From Fulvivirga sediminis (GTDB taxonomy: Bacteria; Bacteroidota; Bacteroidia; Cytophagales; Cyclobacteriaceae): a DNA stretch of 64,000 nucleotides. Below the pieces are notes generated by a model that worked only from the letters and a program-made list of their open reading frames with translations, made no database searches and had not been told where the DNA came from. Both the position numbers and the translations under genes were made by a program. Below, one piece after another: positions 1 through 8,288 of the stretch. Location: assembly GCF_016757215.1 (NCBI RefSeq), contig NZ_JAESIY010000008.1, positions 62,001-126,000 on the forward strand, given 5' to 3'. How positions within the stretch are numbered: the first letter of the stretch is position 1; every line of letters starts with the position of its first letter.

Positions 1-1
1 A

Positions 2-676
2 TTTTTTGAGCTAAGTTTTTGGACTAACACTTATAAGGGAGTAGGACAAGAAACCAACTGGCAGAACACATGGACTGTGTTTTATTGGGCTTGGTGGATC
101 TCATGGTCTCCATTTGTAGGTATATTTATTGCCAGAATTTCTAAAGGAAGAACCATAAAAGAATTTATTTTTGGAGTGTTATTAGTGCCTACTTTATTCA
201 CATTTTTGTGGATGTCTATTTTTGGAGGTAGCGCCATTTATCAAGAGCTGTTAGGTAATCATGATGTTACGGTGGCTGTTAAAGAGGATGTATCTACTGC
301 AGTATATTATCTGCTAGAACAGTATCCTTTAACATCCTTTGCTTCTATAGTAACCGTGCTGTTGGTGGCTAGTTTCTTCGTTACCTCGTCTGATTCAGGT
401 TCGTTTGTGGTAGATACACTTACTTCTGGAGGAAGGCATGATGCTCCCAAGGGTCAAAAGATATTTTGGGCTTCTATGGAAGGTTTAGTGGCTGCTGTGC
501 TCTTGGTAGGAGGAGGACTCACCGCCTTGCAGACCGCTTCTATTATCACCGGTCTGCCATTTGCTATAATTATTATAGTCATGTGTTTTAGCTTTTATAA
601 ATCACTTACAGAGTATAGTGAGGAGAATAAAGAGGAGCTAAAACCAGTGAAGAAGAATAAAAAAGCTATTGGATAA
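2..676 (+). CDS. BCCT family transporter, C-terminal part (cut by window edge)
   Basis: This is the C-terminal part of a betaine/carnitine/choline-type secondary transporter that imports quaternary-ammonium compatible solutes across the inner membrane. The reading frame is open to the left edge, so the start lies outside the window. The segment [14 protein letters not shown] followed by [14 protein letters not shown] is the highly conserved BCCT signature around TM8 and the following loop. Several hydrophobic helices follow, and then a short charged, lysine-rich cytoplasmic tail, as in osmoregulated members. A strong hairpin terminator lies directly after the stop. The substrate cannot be told from this part. 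Confidence 0.9.
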   Translation, partial: FFELSFWTNTYKGVGQETNWQNTWTVFYWAWWISWSPFVGIFIARISKGRTIKEFIFGVLLVPTLFTFLWMSIFGGSAIYQELLGNHDVTVAVKEDVSTAVYYLLEQYPLTSFASIVTVLLVASFFVTSSDSGSFVVDTLTSGGRHDAPKGQKIFWASMEGLVAAVLLVGGGLTALQTASIITGLPFAIIIIVMCFSFYKSLTEYSEENKEELKPVKKNKKAIG

Positions 677-680
677 ATAA

Positions 681-706
681 AAAGGCTGCCAGAGATGGCA
701 GCCTTT
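681..706. terminator. Intrinsic terminator between convergent genes
   Basis: A perfect 10-bp stem (AAAGGCTGCC / GGCAGCCTTT) with a 6-nt loop starts 5 bases after the transporter stop. It is flanked by A and T runs on both sides, so it could stop transcription from either direction. Confidence 0.85.
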
Positions 707-735
707 TATTATTTGAATCTTTCGGTGAGCTTTTG

Positions 736-1521
736 CTATTGTATAGATTGAATCAAAGATTCTACATCAGCTTGAATTTGTTTAAAAGGTTCAGACTCTT
801 CTTTTAGTGCCCCAACCATATAAGAAGGTATTTTTTCACCTTTACTTAATTTATCACTAAGGTCTGAGAGCACAGCTATGATATCTTCAGTTTCTTCTTT
901 GCTATAACTTTCAAGAGTAGTTTTAATATTTTTAATAATGGCAAGGGCAGGATGATCAGTTGCTTGGGCATTATTCTTTTTAACCGGCTCTTCGTTAGAA
1001 TAGGTATCTGCAGTTTGCCTGATAATGCAATTATTATATTCATCAACAATGGTTTCGATGTCTGACCTTTTGTATTCCTTGTTTTCAATTTTTTTACTCA
1101 CCTCGGCACAATTAGCTAGAAAATCGGTCATCATTTTTTTGAACAGAAAAGTAGGGACTTCAGTGCCTTCTCCGGTCTTTTTGAGCAAGTAAAGATTACC
1201 AAAATCATAGTTATTATCAATTCTGTAGCTAAGCAAGCTTAGGTAGCCAGGTTTTACAACTTTCATTATAGCGTACTTTTCAGGCATTTTTACAGGCACA
1301 TACTGTTCTCCTTCATGATAAAACGATAATAGCTGATAGGCTTTGTATCTTGTTTTATCTTCATCAGTTTTAAATATGATCTCATCATTTCTTTCTGAAG
1401 GAAGAAGAATTTGTGCCTCTCCTTTAATAGTATCCCTTTTCAGCGTCACCAGATAGTCTTCTTGTGCGTGGCTATAGTGTGTAGCAAGTAGTAGAATGAG
1501 TATAATAAATGATCTATGCAT
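736..1521 (-). CDS. Secreted protein of unknown function
   Basis: I do not recognise a named family. The 261-residue product begins with a typical signal peptide (MHRSFIILILLLATHYSHAQ, cleavage after about residue 19). It continues as a soluble domain with a VTLKRDTIKGE-like opening, which is common in uncharacterised Bacteroidota exported proteins. The C-terminal half is charged and probably helical. There is no lipobox and no T9SS sorting domain, so a periplasmic location is inferred. It stands alone, convergent to the transporter, and has a well-matched Bacteroidota promoter just upstream. Confidence 0.75.
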   Translation of the reverse strand: MHRSFIILILLLATHYSHAQEDYLVTLKRDTIKGEAQILLPSERNDEIIFKTDEDKTRYKAYQLLSFYHEGEQYVPVKMPEKYAIMKVVKPGYLSLLSYRIDNNYDFGNLYLLKKTGEGTEVPTFLFKKMMTDFLANCAEVSKKIENKEYKRSDIETIVDEYNNCIIRQTADTYSNEEPVKKNNAQATDHPALAIIKNIKTTLESYSKEETEDIIAVLSDLSDKLSKGEKIPSYMVGALKEESEPFKQIQADVESLIQSIQ

Positions 1522-1537
1522 AATGTATGGTTTGATT

Positions 1538-1570
1538 CAAATGTAAAGGATTTGTCTGATTTTTTACAAA
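1538..1570 (-). promoter_or_regulatory. Bacteroidota-type promoter of the secreted protein gene
   Basis: On the minus strand TTTG (1567-1570) is followed after 21 bases by TACATTTG (1538-1545). This matches the Bacteroidota housekeeping consensus TTTG-N19/21-TAnnTTTG. Transcription would begin a few bases downstream, close to the ATG at 1521. Confidence 0.5.
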
Positions 1571-1923
1571 TTTTTAATCGAAGCTCATATATCTCCTTCT
1601 TTAACGCTATTTACCCTGTTAATATTCTTTTAAAAAGGCTTCTACTTATCATTCGAGATAAATGCCAATATTTTATCAGGTGTTAGATTATAAATAATGC
1701 AGCTTTTAGAAATATTTATTTTTGTTATGTTTTGAAAATCAGATCCTTATGTTTTTTCATGGTAAGCGCAAAGACGTCATGTTTCTAATCTGATTGATAA
1801 GAAACATATATGATATTTCTCCATTTTATAATCTTATATTATGTTGTTAATTGATTATATTCATTAATGAAACTAATCAATTCTAGACATTAAGTATTTT
1901 TTGACATTATCAGAAAGTATCAT
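1571..1923. other. Intergenic region between divergent genes
   Basis: About 350 AT-rich bases separate the secreted-protein gene from the histidine kinase. I see no open frame of note, no RNA gene and no strong hairpin. It presumably carries the kinase promoter, but no clean TAnnTTTG box is visible there. Confidence 0.5.
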
Positions 1924-3900
1924 ATGACTAAAGGAAAAGAAGAGATTGGGGTAGACACAGCCCTAAGATCATTTTTAAAAACACTGTCTATCTATCTTAT
2001 ATATTTTGTTATCACTCTGGGGCTTATAGTGCTTATAGGTTGGGGGTTTGATGTGGAGTTTATAAAGAGGCCTATTTCTGGGCTTGTGGCTATGAATCCA
2101 CTCACGGCATTTTGTTTCGTATTATATGGGGCCGCCCTTTTTTGGCAGGAAAGAAAAATGCTTACTCGCACTCTTTCTTTGCTTTTAATTCTAATTTCTT
2201 CTTTACACATTGTTTTCTATTTGACCAACTTTCATTTTCAGGTAGATGAGGTTCTTTTTAATAAAAGCCTTTTAATAGAGGGAGAGGGAAAAATTTCGAA
2301 TAGAATGGCGCTTAATACCGCCTTCTGTTTTATGCTTAGCGGTTTTATAGTGGTTGGAAAAAGCTTTAAGCTGAATAGCTTCTATTATCAGATACTCGCA
2401 GTTATGCTTTTTTACTTTGCTAATTTTTCTTTGATCGGCTATGCTTATGGTGTAAAGGAATTTTATGATTTACTGTCCTATTTTCCTATGGCAGTGCATA
2501 CCGCTATAGGATTCGCAGCGGCATCCTTAGCTATTCTTTTTAATACGTGCAATATAGGCATAATGAGAGATGTCACCACGTCTTTGTCTGGAGGTAAAAT
2601 AGCACGAATAATTATGCCTCTTTCTGTAGGCCTGACTTTTTTTGCAGGCCTACTGGCCGAAATGTTGCAATTAAAATATAGGACTTCTGAAGAGCTTGGA
2701 ATAGCACTAGCCGCAATGCTTATTATAGTATCTAACACAATGTTTATCTGGTTGGCTATTATAAAAATCAATAAAAAGGACAGAGCTCATAGAATAGCTG
2801 AGTCTAAAGTACGATGGACTGATTCACTCTTAAGATCTAGTATTGATAGTCTTCGAGATATATCCATTATTTCTGTAGATAAGAATTTAAGATGTATTAG
2901 TTATAATAAAAGTTTTGCCAAGTCTATTAAAGGTATATATAATAAGGAGGTTGATATAGGTAGGCCACTATCGGAAATTATTTCTCTACCAGAGCATTAT
3001 GAAGATTTAAGAGAGAAAATGAGTTCAGTGCTGGCAGGTGAAGTTATTACGGAAGAAAAGTACCTGAAATCAGAAGATATGTGGTTTGAATTGAGATATA
3101 GAGCCATTTATGATCATAATAAAGATATAGTGGGTGTAACCTTATTATCTTCTAATGCCACCTATCGCAAAGTGAAAGAAGCGCAGTTAGAAAGCGCTAA
3201 TAAAGAGCTAGAGGCTTTTTCTTATACGGTAGCTCATGATTTACGAGCTCCTCTTAGAATTATTGATGGCTACCTTTCTATGCTCAAGGAAGACTTACAC
3301 GATTTGGATAATGAAAGCCAGAGGCTCATGAATATTATCTCCAATAATGCTATAAAAATGGGCGTGCTAATAGATGAGCTTCTTAATTTTGCTAAATTGG
3401 GTAGAAGAGATATTCAACTTAAGGATATAGATACCTGCCCCCTCGTAGAGGAGGTTCTTTCAGAGCAGATAAGTGTGGCAGAAAATAAGAATATAGATGT
3501 GAAATTAGGGAATTTGGAAAACATGAAAGGTGATCCAGGATTGATGAAGCAAGTATTTTCTAATTTAATTTCAAATTCTTTAAAATATTCTAAGAATAAA
3601 ATTGAAATTATTATTGAGATTAATTCGTTTAGAAGTGATGAGGAAATCACATTCTGTGTGAAAGATAATGGAGTAGGGTTTGATATGGAATATTCCGGTA
3701 AATTATTTGGAGTGTTTCAAAGGCTGCATAAAGAAAGTGAATTTGAAGGTACTGGGGTAGGGTTGGCTACTGTAGAAAGAATTATAAAGAAGCACGGTGG
3801 TAAAATATGGGCAGAGTCTGAAATTGATAAAGGAACTACCTTTTATTTTACAATACCCACTGAGACAAAAAATGTTAAACAGAGATGGACACTGAACTAG
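1924..3900 (+). CDS. Membrane-bound PAS sensor histidine kinase
   Basis: A hybrid-free histidine kinase. Roughly residues 15-285 hold about eight hydrophobic segments, forming an integral-membrane sensor of no family I can name (MASE-like). A PAS-type domain follows at about 300-420. Then comes a HisKA helix with the phosphoacceptor H438 in AHDLRAP, and an HATPase domain with N box (NLISNSLKYS), G1 (DNGVGFD) and G2 (GTGVGLA). The AHDLRAPLR-type HisKA is the kind seen in phytochrome-like kinases that pair with Rcp1-type regulators, and such a regulator is the next gene, overlapping by 16 bases. The signal sensed is unknown. Confidence 0.88.
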   Translation: MTKGKEEIGVDTALRSFLKTLSIYLIYFVITLGLIVLIGWGFDVEFIKRPISGLVAMNPLTAFCFVLYGAALFWQERKMLTRTLSLLLILISSLHIVFYLTNFHFQVDEVLFNKSLLIEGEGKISNRMALNTAFCFMLSGFIVVGKSFKLNSFYYQILAVMLFYFANFSLIGYAYGVKEFYDLLSYFPMAVHTAIGFAAASLAILFNTCNIGIMRDVTTSLSGGKIARIIMPLSVGLTFFAGLLAEMLQLKYRTSEELGIALAAMLIIVSNTMFIWLAIIKINKKDRAHRIAESKVRWTDSLLRSSIDSLRDISIISVDKNLRCISYNKSFAKSIKGIYNKEVDIGRPLSEIISLPEHYEDLREKMSSVLAGEVITEEKYLKSEDMWFELRYRAIYDHNKDIVGVTLLSSNATYRKVKEAQLESANKELEAFSYTVAHDLRAPLRIIDGYLSMLKEDLHDLDNESQRLMNIISNNAIKMGVLIDELLNFAKLGRRDIQLKDIDTCPLVEEVLSEQISVAENKNIDVKLGNLENMKGDPGLMKQVFSNLISNSLKYSKNKIEIIIEINSFRSDEEITFCVKDNGVGFDMEYSGKLFGVFQRLHKESEFEGTGVGLATVERIIKKHGGKIWAESEIDKGTTFYFTIPTETKNVKQRWTLN

Positions 3901-4346
3901 TTGAACTTTTGCTGATTGAAGATAACCATCATGAAGCCGAATTAACCATGCGAAACCTAAAGAAAAGCAAACTCGCTAACAATATGCTACATATTGATGA
4001 CGGTAAGGAGGCTCTTGACTTTATGTTTAATGAAGGGCAATATTCCTATAATAAAGGGAAAGTATTTAATCCTAAACTAATTTTGCTTGATCTTAAGCTC
4101 CCCAAAATGAGTGGAATTGACATATTAAGAAAAATAAAAAAGGATCCGCGAACTCAGAATATACCTGTAGTTATACTTACCTCTTCTAATGAGGTACCAG
4201 ATATAGATGCATGCTATAACGAGGGAGCGAATAGCTACATAGTAAAACCTGTTAATTTTAGTGATTTTTCTAAAATTATAGGCGATTTGGGTATGTATTG
4301 GATTCTTACTAATAAACATCCTAACCAACCTAATGTGCAGATGTAG
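3885..4346 (+). CDS. Rcp1-like single-domain response regulator
   Basis: A stand-alone receiver domain of 153 residues with no DNA-binding output domain. The acidic pair is in IEDN, the phosphoacceptor is D69 in LILLDLKLPKMSG, and T99 and K121 (IVKPVNF) complete the active site. The extended loop between the alpha2 and beta3 elements is typical of the Rcp1 family, which accepts phosphate from phytochrome-type kinases. Its ATG lies inside the last codons of the kinase, so the two are translationally coupled and form a cognate pair. Output is probably by protein contact or a phosphorelay. Confidence 0.9.
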   Translation: MDTELVELLLIEDNHHEAELTMRNLKKSKLANNMLHIDDGKEALDFMFNEGQYSYNKGKVFNPKLILLDLKLPKMSGIDILRKIKKDPRTQNIPVVILTSSNEVPDIDACYNEGANSYIVKPVNFSDFSKIIGDLGMYWILTNKHPNQPNVQM

Positions 4347-4476
4347 ATAGTTATTGTGAAACCATTAATTGTTCAGGGAGAGTCACTTTTTATAATAAAG
4401 CTGGCGATAGCAAGTGATTGGGCTTTGGAGGAAAGGAGGGATGTGGCCTTGACAATTAGCCAGATAAAAATAGGAG

Positions 4477-4510
4477 CTGAACTGATTATTACGTTCAGTT
4501 TTTTTGTTTT
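4477..4510 (+). terminator. Intrinsic terminator after kinase/regulator pair
   Basis: A 6-bp stem (CTGAAC 4477-4482, GTTCAG 4493-4498) is followed by a run of T interrupted by one G. It lies 130 bases after the regulator stop. Confidence 0.6.
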
Positions 4511-4543
4511 TAACCCTATATGTTTGCGAAAGATTAAGAAATA

Positions 4544-4571
4544 AGCGGCCGCACCATTTGGCACAGCCGCT
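4544..4571 (-). terminator. Hairpin downstream of the GH5 gene
   Basis: The arms AGCGGC and GCCGCT, extended inward by GTGCC/GGTGC with G-U pairs, form a GC-rich hairpin 10 bases after the glycosidase stop. The trailing T tract on the minus strand is weak. Confidence 0.5.
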
Positions 4572-4581
4572 GTTGACATTA

Positions 4582-6525
4582 TTATTTTTTAATAAGCTTA
4601 TAAGATTTGCTTGTTTCGCTATAATTTACTTTTAAGATATATAATCCTCTAGGGAGTTCGCCGCCAATTTCCATTGATGATTGGATGCTTTTTTTAGCAT
4701 ATGAGCGAATTAACAGACCATTGCTGTCATAGAGGTTTATACTTTCAGCTTTCTCAGGAGTACTTATCCTCACAGAGAATTCTGAATTGCTTGGGTTTGG
4801 ATAGATGATTTCATCCGCTTTGCCTCCAAAACTAGCATAGTTACTTGTGCTAGCTATTGATAAGCATGACGGTGCGCTGGCACTGTTAGAAAAATAAATG
4901 TAGTAATCATCTGTTTTGCTAACCATCACAAAGTTATCTCCATCAAAAGTAACCCAATACTCACCGTCCAGACCAGGAAAACCAGTGCCAGAAAGGCTAA
5001 TAGAAGGCTGTGACTGGTTGAAGTTGTGTGAAGCCTTAGGTATTAAATCATTCCACCAGCTGGGAGAACCATTGGTAGTTCTTGCTGAGAATTGATATAA
5101 TCCATTATTAGGAAGATCCCAATTAATAGTTAGGTCTGAAATATTACTCAAGTTAGGGCCACCGGAGGATACATGTACATGAGTATATGAATTTTGCTTA
5201 GAAGGTAAGGCTGAAGCTCTCGGGGTGTTGAAATTACAGCCATTACCCCCGCCGCCATCTGAGCTACCTAAGTAAATGCTCATAGTTTTACTTCCACTGT
5301 TGCCATTTCCGTCGTTTACAGTTAAAGAAACGGTATAGGTACCAGGGTTGCTGTAGGTGTGGCTGGTGTTTACTCCTGTAGCAGTGTTTCCATCTCCAAA
5401 ACTCCAGGTATAAGTAAGCATGTCTCCATCTGGGTCAGATGATCCGGAGCCAGTGAAATCAGCCGTAAGTGTGCTTTCATCTACGCTTACAGTGATTATA
5501 GCTGTTGGAGCTGAGTTTCCTCCACCTCCCAAGTTGCTCTCCCAGTTTTTGATGATGTTTCTAACGAATTTCCCTGAGGCTGTAAGATCGTTAGAGCTCC
5601 AGCCGCCATTGCTGCTGGCCCCTGGTCTTAAAATAGATGCACCTTCTTGTTTATCATGTACAGACCAGTTACAGTGAGAAATGTTATTGTCCTCCAGGAA
5701 GTTCATCCACGCATTACTTTCAGACTCGTTTACACCGCCGTCACCATTTGCATTTACAGTTCCCCATTCGGTAACCATTATGGCTGCACCGTTATTCATG
5801 GCTGTAGTGGCTTTGTCTCTTAAGTACTGGCCATGTGTGCCAGCATAGAAATGCAAAGAATAGGCAATATTATTATACCCAGTAATAGGGTTTCTTGAAG
5901 CCACATCTACATCCTGAGACCAATTAGGTGAACCAACCACAATAAGGTTGTCAGGGTCTATGGATCTGATAGCAGCTATTACAGCCTCAGCATAGGGCTT
6001 TACCTGTCCGCTCCATGAAGCATTGCCCAGAGGCTCATTGTATACTTCGTAGATCACATTATTGGTACTACCATATTCAGTGGCCATTTCCTTAAAGAAA
6101 TTAATGGCTTCTGATTGATAATTTTCTGCATGGTGAGAGTGCCAGTCTATAATGGCATATATGCCTTGATCAATAGCAGCATCTACCACGGCTTTCACTC
6201 TGTTTTTATTTCCTGAAGGATCGTCAATATAGCCTCCATCTTCTTCTATACCCATAGCTGCTCTAACTATGGTAGATTCCCAGTCATTCTTGAGCCACTC
6301 TACGCAATTGGCATTGTAGAACCTTTCGGCTCCCCACTCGTTATTGCTCCAGAAAAAACTGTTACCAGCAAAGCTTGTTTCTACGCCTCCACTTAATATT
6401 CTATTCCCACTTACTGTTAATGGCGGCTGACCGAAAGAGCTATTAATCAGTGTAGTAGATAAGAAAAAAATAAAAAGAAATTTCGCCAAAAATAGACTAG
6501 AAAGGTATTTGTTGGTTTTTGTCAT
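4582..6525 (-). CDS. Secreted GH5 glycosidase (cellulase-like) with PKD and T9SS type A domains
   Basis: An extracellular endo-beta-glucanase-type enzyme. After a signal peptide (residues 1-33) comes a GH5 barrel (about 35-330) with the acid/base E164 in VYNEP, the nucleophile E253 in VTEWG, and the conserved HWH-like stretch IDWHSHH. The barrel most resembles bacterial GH5_2 cellulases. A PKD domain (about 345-425, WSFGDG) follows. Residues 430-555 are a beta-rich module with many aromatic residues that I cannot assign and that may bind carbohydrate. A T9SS type A sorting domain ends the protein (about 575-647, IIYPNPSN ... GLYILKV). Cellulose or beta-glucan is the likely substrate, inferred from the family only. 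Confidence 0.9.
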   Translation of the reverse strand: MTKTNKYLSSLFLAKFLFIFFLSTTLINSSFGQPPLTVSGNRILSGGVETSFAGNSFFWSNNEWGAERFYNANCVEWLKNDWESTIVRAAMGIEEDGGYIDDPSGNKNRVKAVVDAAIDQGIYAIIDWHSHHAENYQSEAINFFKEMATEYGSTNNVIYEVYNEPLGNASWSGQVKPYAEAVIAAIRSIDPDNLIVVGSPNWSQDVDVASRNPITGYNNIAYSLHFYAGTHGQYLRDKATTAMNNGAAIMVTEWGTVNANGDGGVNESESNAWMNFLEDNNISHCNWSVHDKQEGASILRPGASSNGGWSSNDLTASGKFVRNIIKNWESNLGGGGNSAPTAIITVSVDESTLTADFTGSGSSDPDGDMLTYTWSFGDGNTATGVNTSHTYSNPGTYTVSLTVNDGNGNSGSKTMSIYLGSSDGGGGNGCNFNTPRASALPSKQNSYTHVHVSSGGPNLSNISDLTINWDLPNNGLYQFSARTTNGSPSWWNDLIPKASHNFNQSQPSISLSGTGFPGLDGEYWVTFDGDNFVMVSKTDDYYIYFSNSASAPSCLSIASTSNYASFGGKADEIIYPNPSNSEFSVRISTPEKAESINLYDSNGLLIRSYAKKSIQSSMEIGGELPRGLYILKVNYSETSKSYKLIKK

Positions 6526-6617
6526 ATGAAATGATAATAGGTTAAATAATGAACTTCAATAATAACAAATACACCTTCGCTATGATATAGCAATGTAAGT
6601 TTTAAAGTAAAGTCACC

Positions 6618-7322
6618 TTAACCAGCAGAATCAGCAGAGTTACGAAACCTGAAGTAATCATAGAGAGTGATGTTCATTATCAAAAGTAACATGCCATAAA
6701 AAGTATCTTCTACTGGAATTGTTAACATCCTGATACCTAAGTTTTCATCATCATTATACCACACTACCTCGCCTTCAATACCAGTGCCGGTGAGCACTCC
6801 ATTGATGATGAAAAAAGGAACGAGTATGACAATAAAGGTGAGGTAAAAATAGGCTAGAGATTTTTTGATAAAAACATTATAACCTAGTAAGAAAAATGCC
6901 AAACTAATAAAGGTTACAGAAGTGTAGGCAAGAGATAAATTCCAGAAACCTGCTATCAGCATCACTATTATCAAAACCCAAGAGATGGCCTTTTCATATT
7001 TTTTTAAAGGATTGGTTTTGAATAAATGATTAAAAGAAAAGTAGGTGAATGTGCAAGCATAGGGTATGCAAAAGAAAAACAACCATTCTTCTACAGGTAG
7101 GTTAGATATTTTGTAACCAGTGAGGTATTTAGGGTTAAAACCCCAGAATCCCCATTCTGTGAATAGTATGTCCCATATGATGAATATGATGGCAGGAATA
7201 ATCATGGCAGGGGCCAGTGATTTCCAGGTACTAGAAAAATTGGCCTTGGAGTAAAAGCTACAGGCAAAGGGTACGCTAATAGCCCCAAGGTCTAGCATGA
7301 GGTAGAGCCAGTGGTCACTCAT
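6618..7322 (-). CDS. Lycopene cyclase, CrtYcd type
   Basis: An integral-membrane lycopene beta-cyclase that would close the ends of lycopene to give beta-carotene. The 234-residue protein has about six to seven hydrophobic helices and two copies of the PxE[ED] motif, PVEEWLFFF near residue 75 and PVEDTFYG near residue 200. This corresponds to the fused form of the heterodimeric CrtYc/CrtYd enzyme found in Bacteroidota, archaea and fungi. It is the last gene of the carotenoid operon, 3 bases after the hydroxylase. Confidence 0.85.
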   Translation of the reverse strand: MSDHWLYLMLDLGAISVPFACSFYSKANFSSTWKSLAPAMIIPAIIFIIWDILFTEWGFWGFNPKYLTGYKISNLPVEEWLFFFCIPYACTFTYFSFNHLFKTNPLKKYEKAISWVLIIVMLIAGFWNLSLAYTSVTFISLAFFLLGYNVFIKKSLAYFYLTFIVILVPFFIINGVLTGTGIEGEVVWYNDDENLGIRMLTIPVEDTFYGMLLLIMNITLYDYFRFRNSADSAG

Positions 7323-7325
7323 AAA

Positions 7326-7799
7326 TTATTTTGTGATATCTCTTTTTTCAAACTTTTTAGGCGCATATAAGAAACCAAAAGCTTCTCCATCTTCTTTTGT
7401 GTGCTTCTTGTGGTGAATATGGTGTGCTTTGATCATTCTGTTTAAGTACTTAGATCTTTTTTTCGGCCACCATTTTATGCGCTGATGTACTATGATATCA
7501 TGAAAGATCATATAAAAAATACCATAGCACAATATGCCTATACTCACAGAGATGAGATAGGGGCTGTAAATTACCAAGGTAGAGTAATAAAAGAGTAAAA
7601 CACATGGTATACTGAATACTAGAGCGAAGAGGTCATTTCGCTCTAAAACATGCTTATGGTGTGTATGATGAGAACGATGCCAACTCCATAAAAAGCCATG
7701 CATAATGTATTTATGGGTAAACCATGCTACGGCTTCCATAAAAAGGAATACTCCGATTACTATTAAAGAGCATACTATAATAAGAGGTGCGCCAGACAT
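7326..7799 (-). CDS. crtZ: Beta-carotene hydroxylase CrtZ
   Basis: A membrane di-iron hydroxylase of the fatty-acid-hydroxylase superfamily that adds 3-hydroxyl groups to beta-carotene rings, giving zeaxanthin. All histidine clusters are present: HKYIMH, HRSHHTHH, HDIIVH and HHIHHK. Its 157 residues are normal for bacterial CrtZ. It lies between the SRPBCC gene and the lycopene cyclase with 3-base gaps on both sides. Together with the cyclase it sets zeaxanthin as the predicted product. No ketolase is present in the window. Confidence 0.92.
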   Translation of the reverse strand: MSGAPLIIVCSLIVIGVFLFMEAVAWFTHKYIMHGFLWSWHRSHHTHHKHVLERNDLFALVFSIPCVLLFYYSTLVIYSPYLISVSIGILCYGIFYMIFHDIIVHQRIKWWPKKRSKYLNRMIKAHHIHHKKHTKEDGEAFGFLYAPKKFEKRDITK

Positions 7800-7802
7800 A
7801 GG

Positions 7803-8279
7803 CTAAACAGTTTGAGTTTTATGGTTGAAATAATTTTCTAATACTTGGTGGCGGTGAGCAAATATTTTCTTCACTTGCTTTTCTACAAATAGCCAATTGG
7901 CCAGTCTGCCAATAAAGCCGTAAGGTATGGCGTAGTTCACTATGTCAGTCATCATTACTCCTTCTGGTACTTCTTTAAAATGATGCTGATGATGCCACAT
8001 GGCATAAGGGCCAAAACGCTGCTCATCTACAAAGAAATTGGGCTCACTCACATGCGTTATTTCTGTTGTCCATTTAACAGGTACTCCAGGCAAAACGTTC
8101 ACAATATATTTGATGATCTGACCTGGATACATACGTTCCCCTCCAGAGACATAATTGATTTTAAACCCCATGTGAGGAGGTGTTATTTCTTTTAAATTTT
8201 TAGGAGAGGAAAAAAAATCCCAAGCTTTTAAAAGCGAAATGTTTAAAGTCTGAGTACTGGTTAGGTTATATACTTTCAT
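7803..8279 (-). CDS. SRPBCC-family protein of the photoprotection operon
   Basis: A 158-residue START/Bet v1-like (SRPBCC) fold protein with an N-terminal strand-helix pattern (FFSSPKNLKEITPP), the central HVSEPNFFVDEQRFGPYAMWHHQH segment and a C-terminal helix. This subgroup often sits beside photolyase and SDR genes in light- or singlet-oxygen-induced operons of Gram-negative bacteria. Its ligand is unknown; binding of a lipid or isoprenoid is an inference from the fold. It starts 9 bases after the SDR gene stop. Confidence 0.8.
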   Translation of the reverse strand: MKVYNLTSTQTLNISLLKAWDFFSSPKNLKEITPPHMGFKINYVSGGERMYPGQIIKYIVNVLPGVPVKWTTEITHVSEPNFFVDEQRFGPYAMWHHQHHFKEVPEGVMMTDIVNYAIPYGFIGRLANWLFVEKQVKKIFAHRHQVLENYFNHKTQTV

Positions 8280-8288
8280 GCTTTTGTT

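Noticed and set aside
4356-4544. 62-codon frame after the response regulator
   Set aside because: It starts with GTG, has no recognisable domain, and the intrinsic terminator of the preceding operon (4477-4510) lies inside it.
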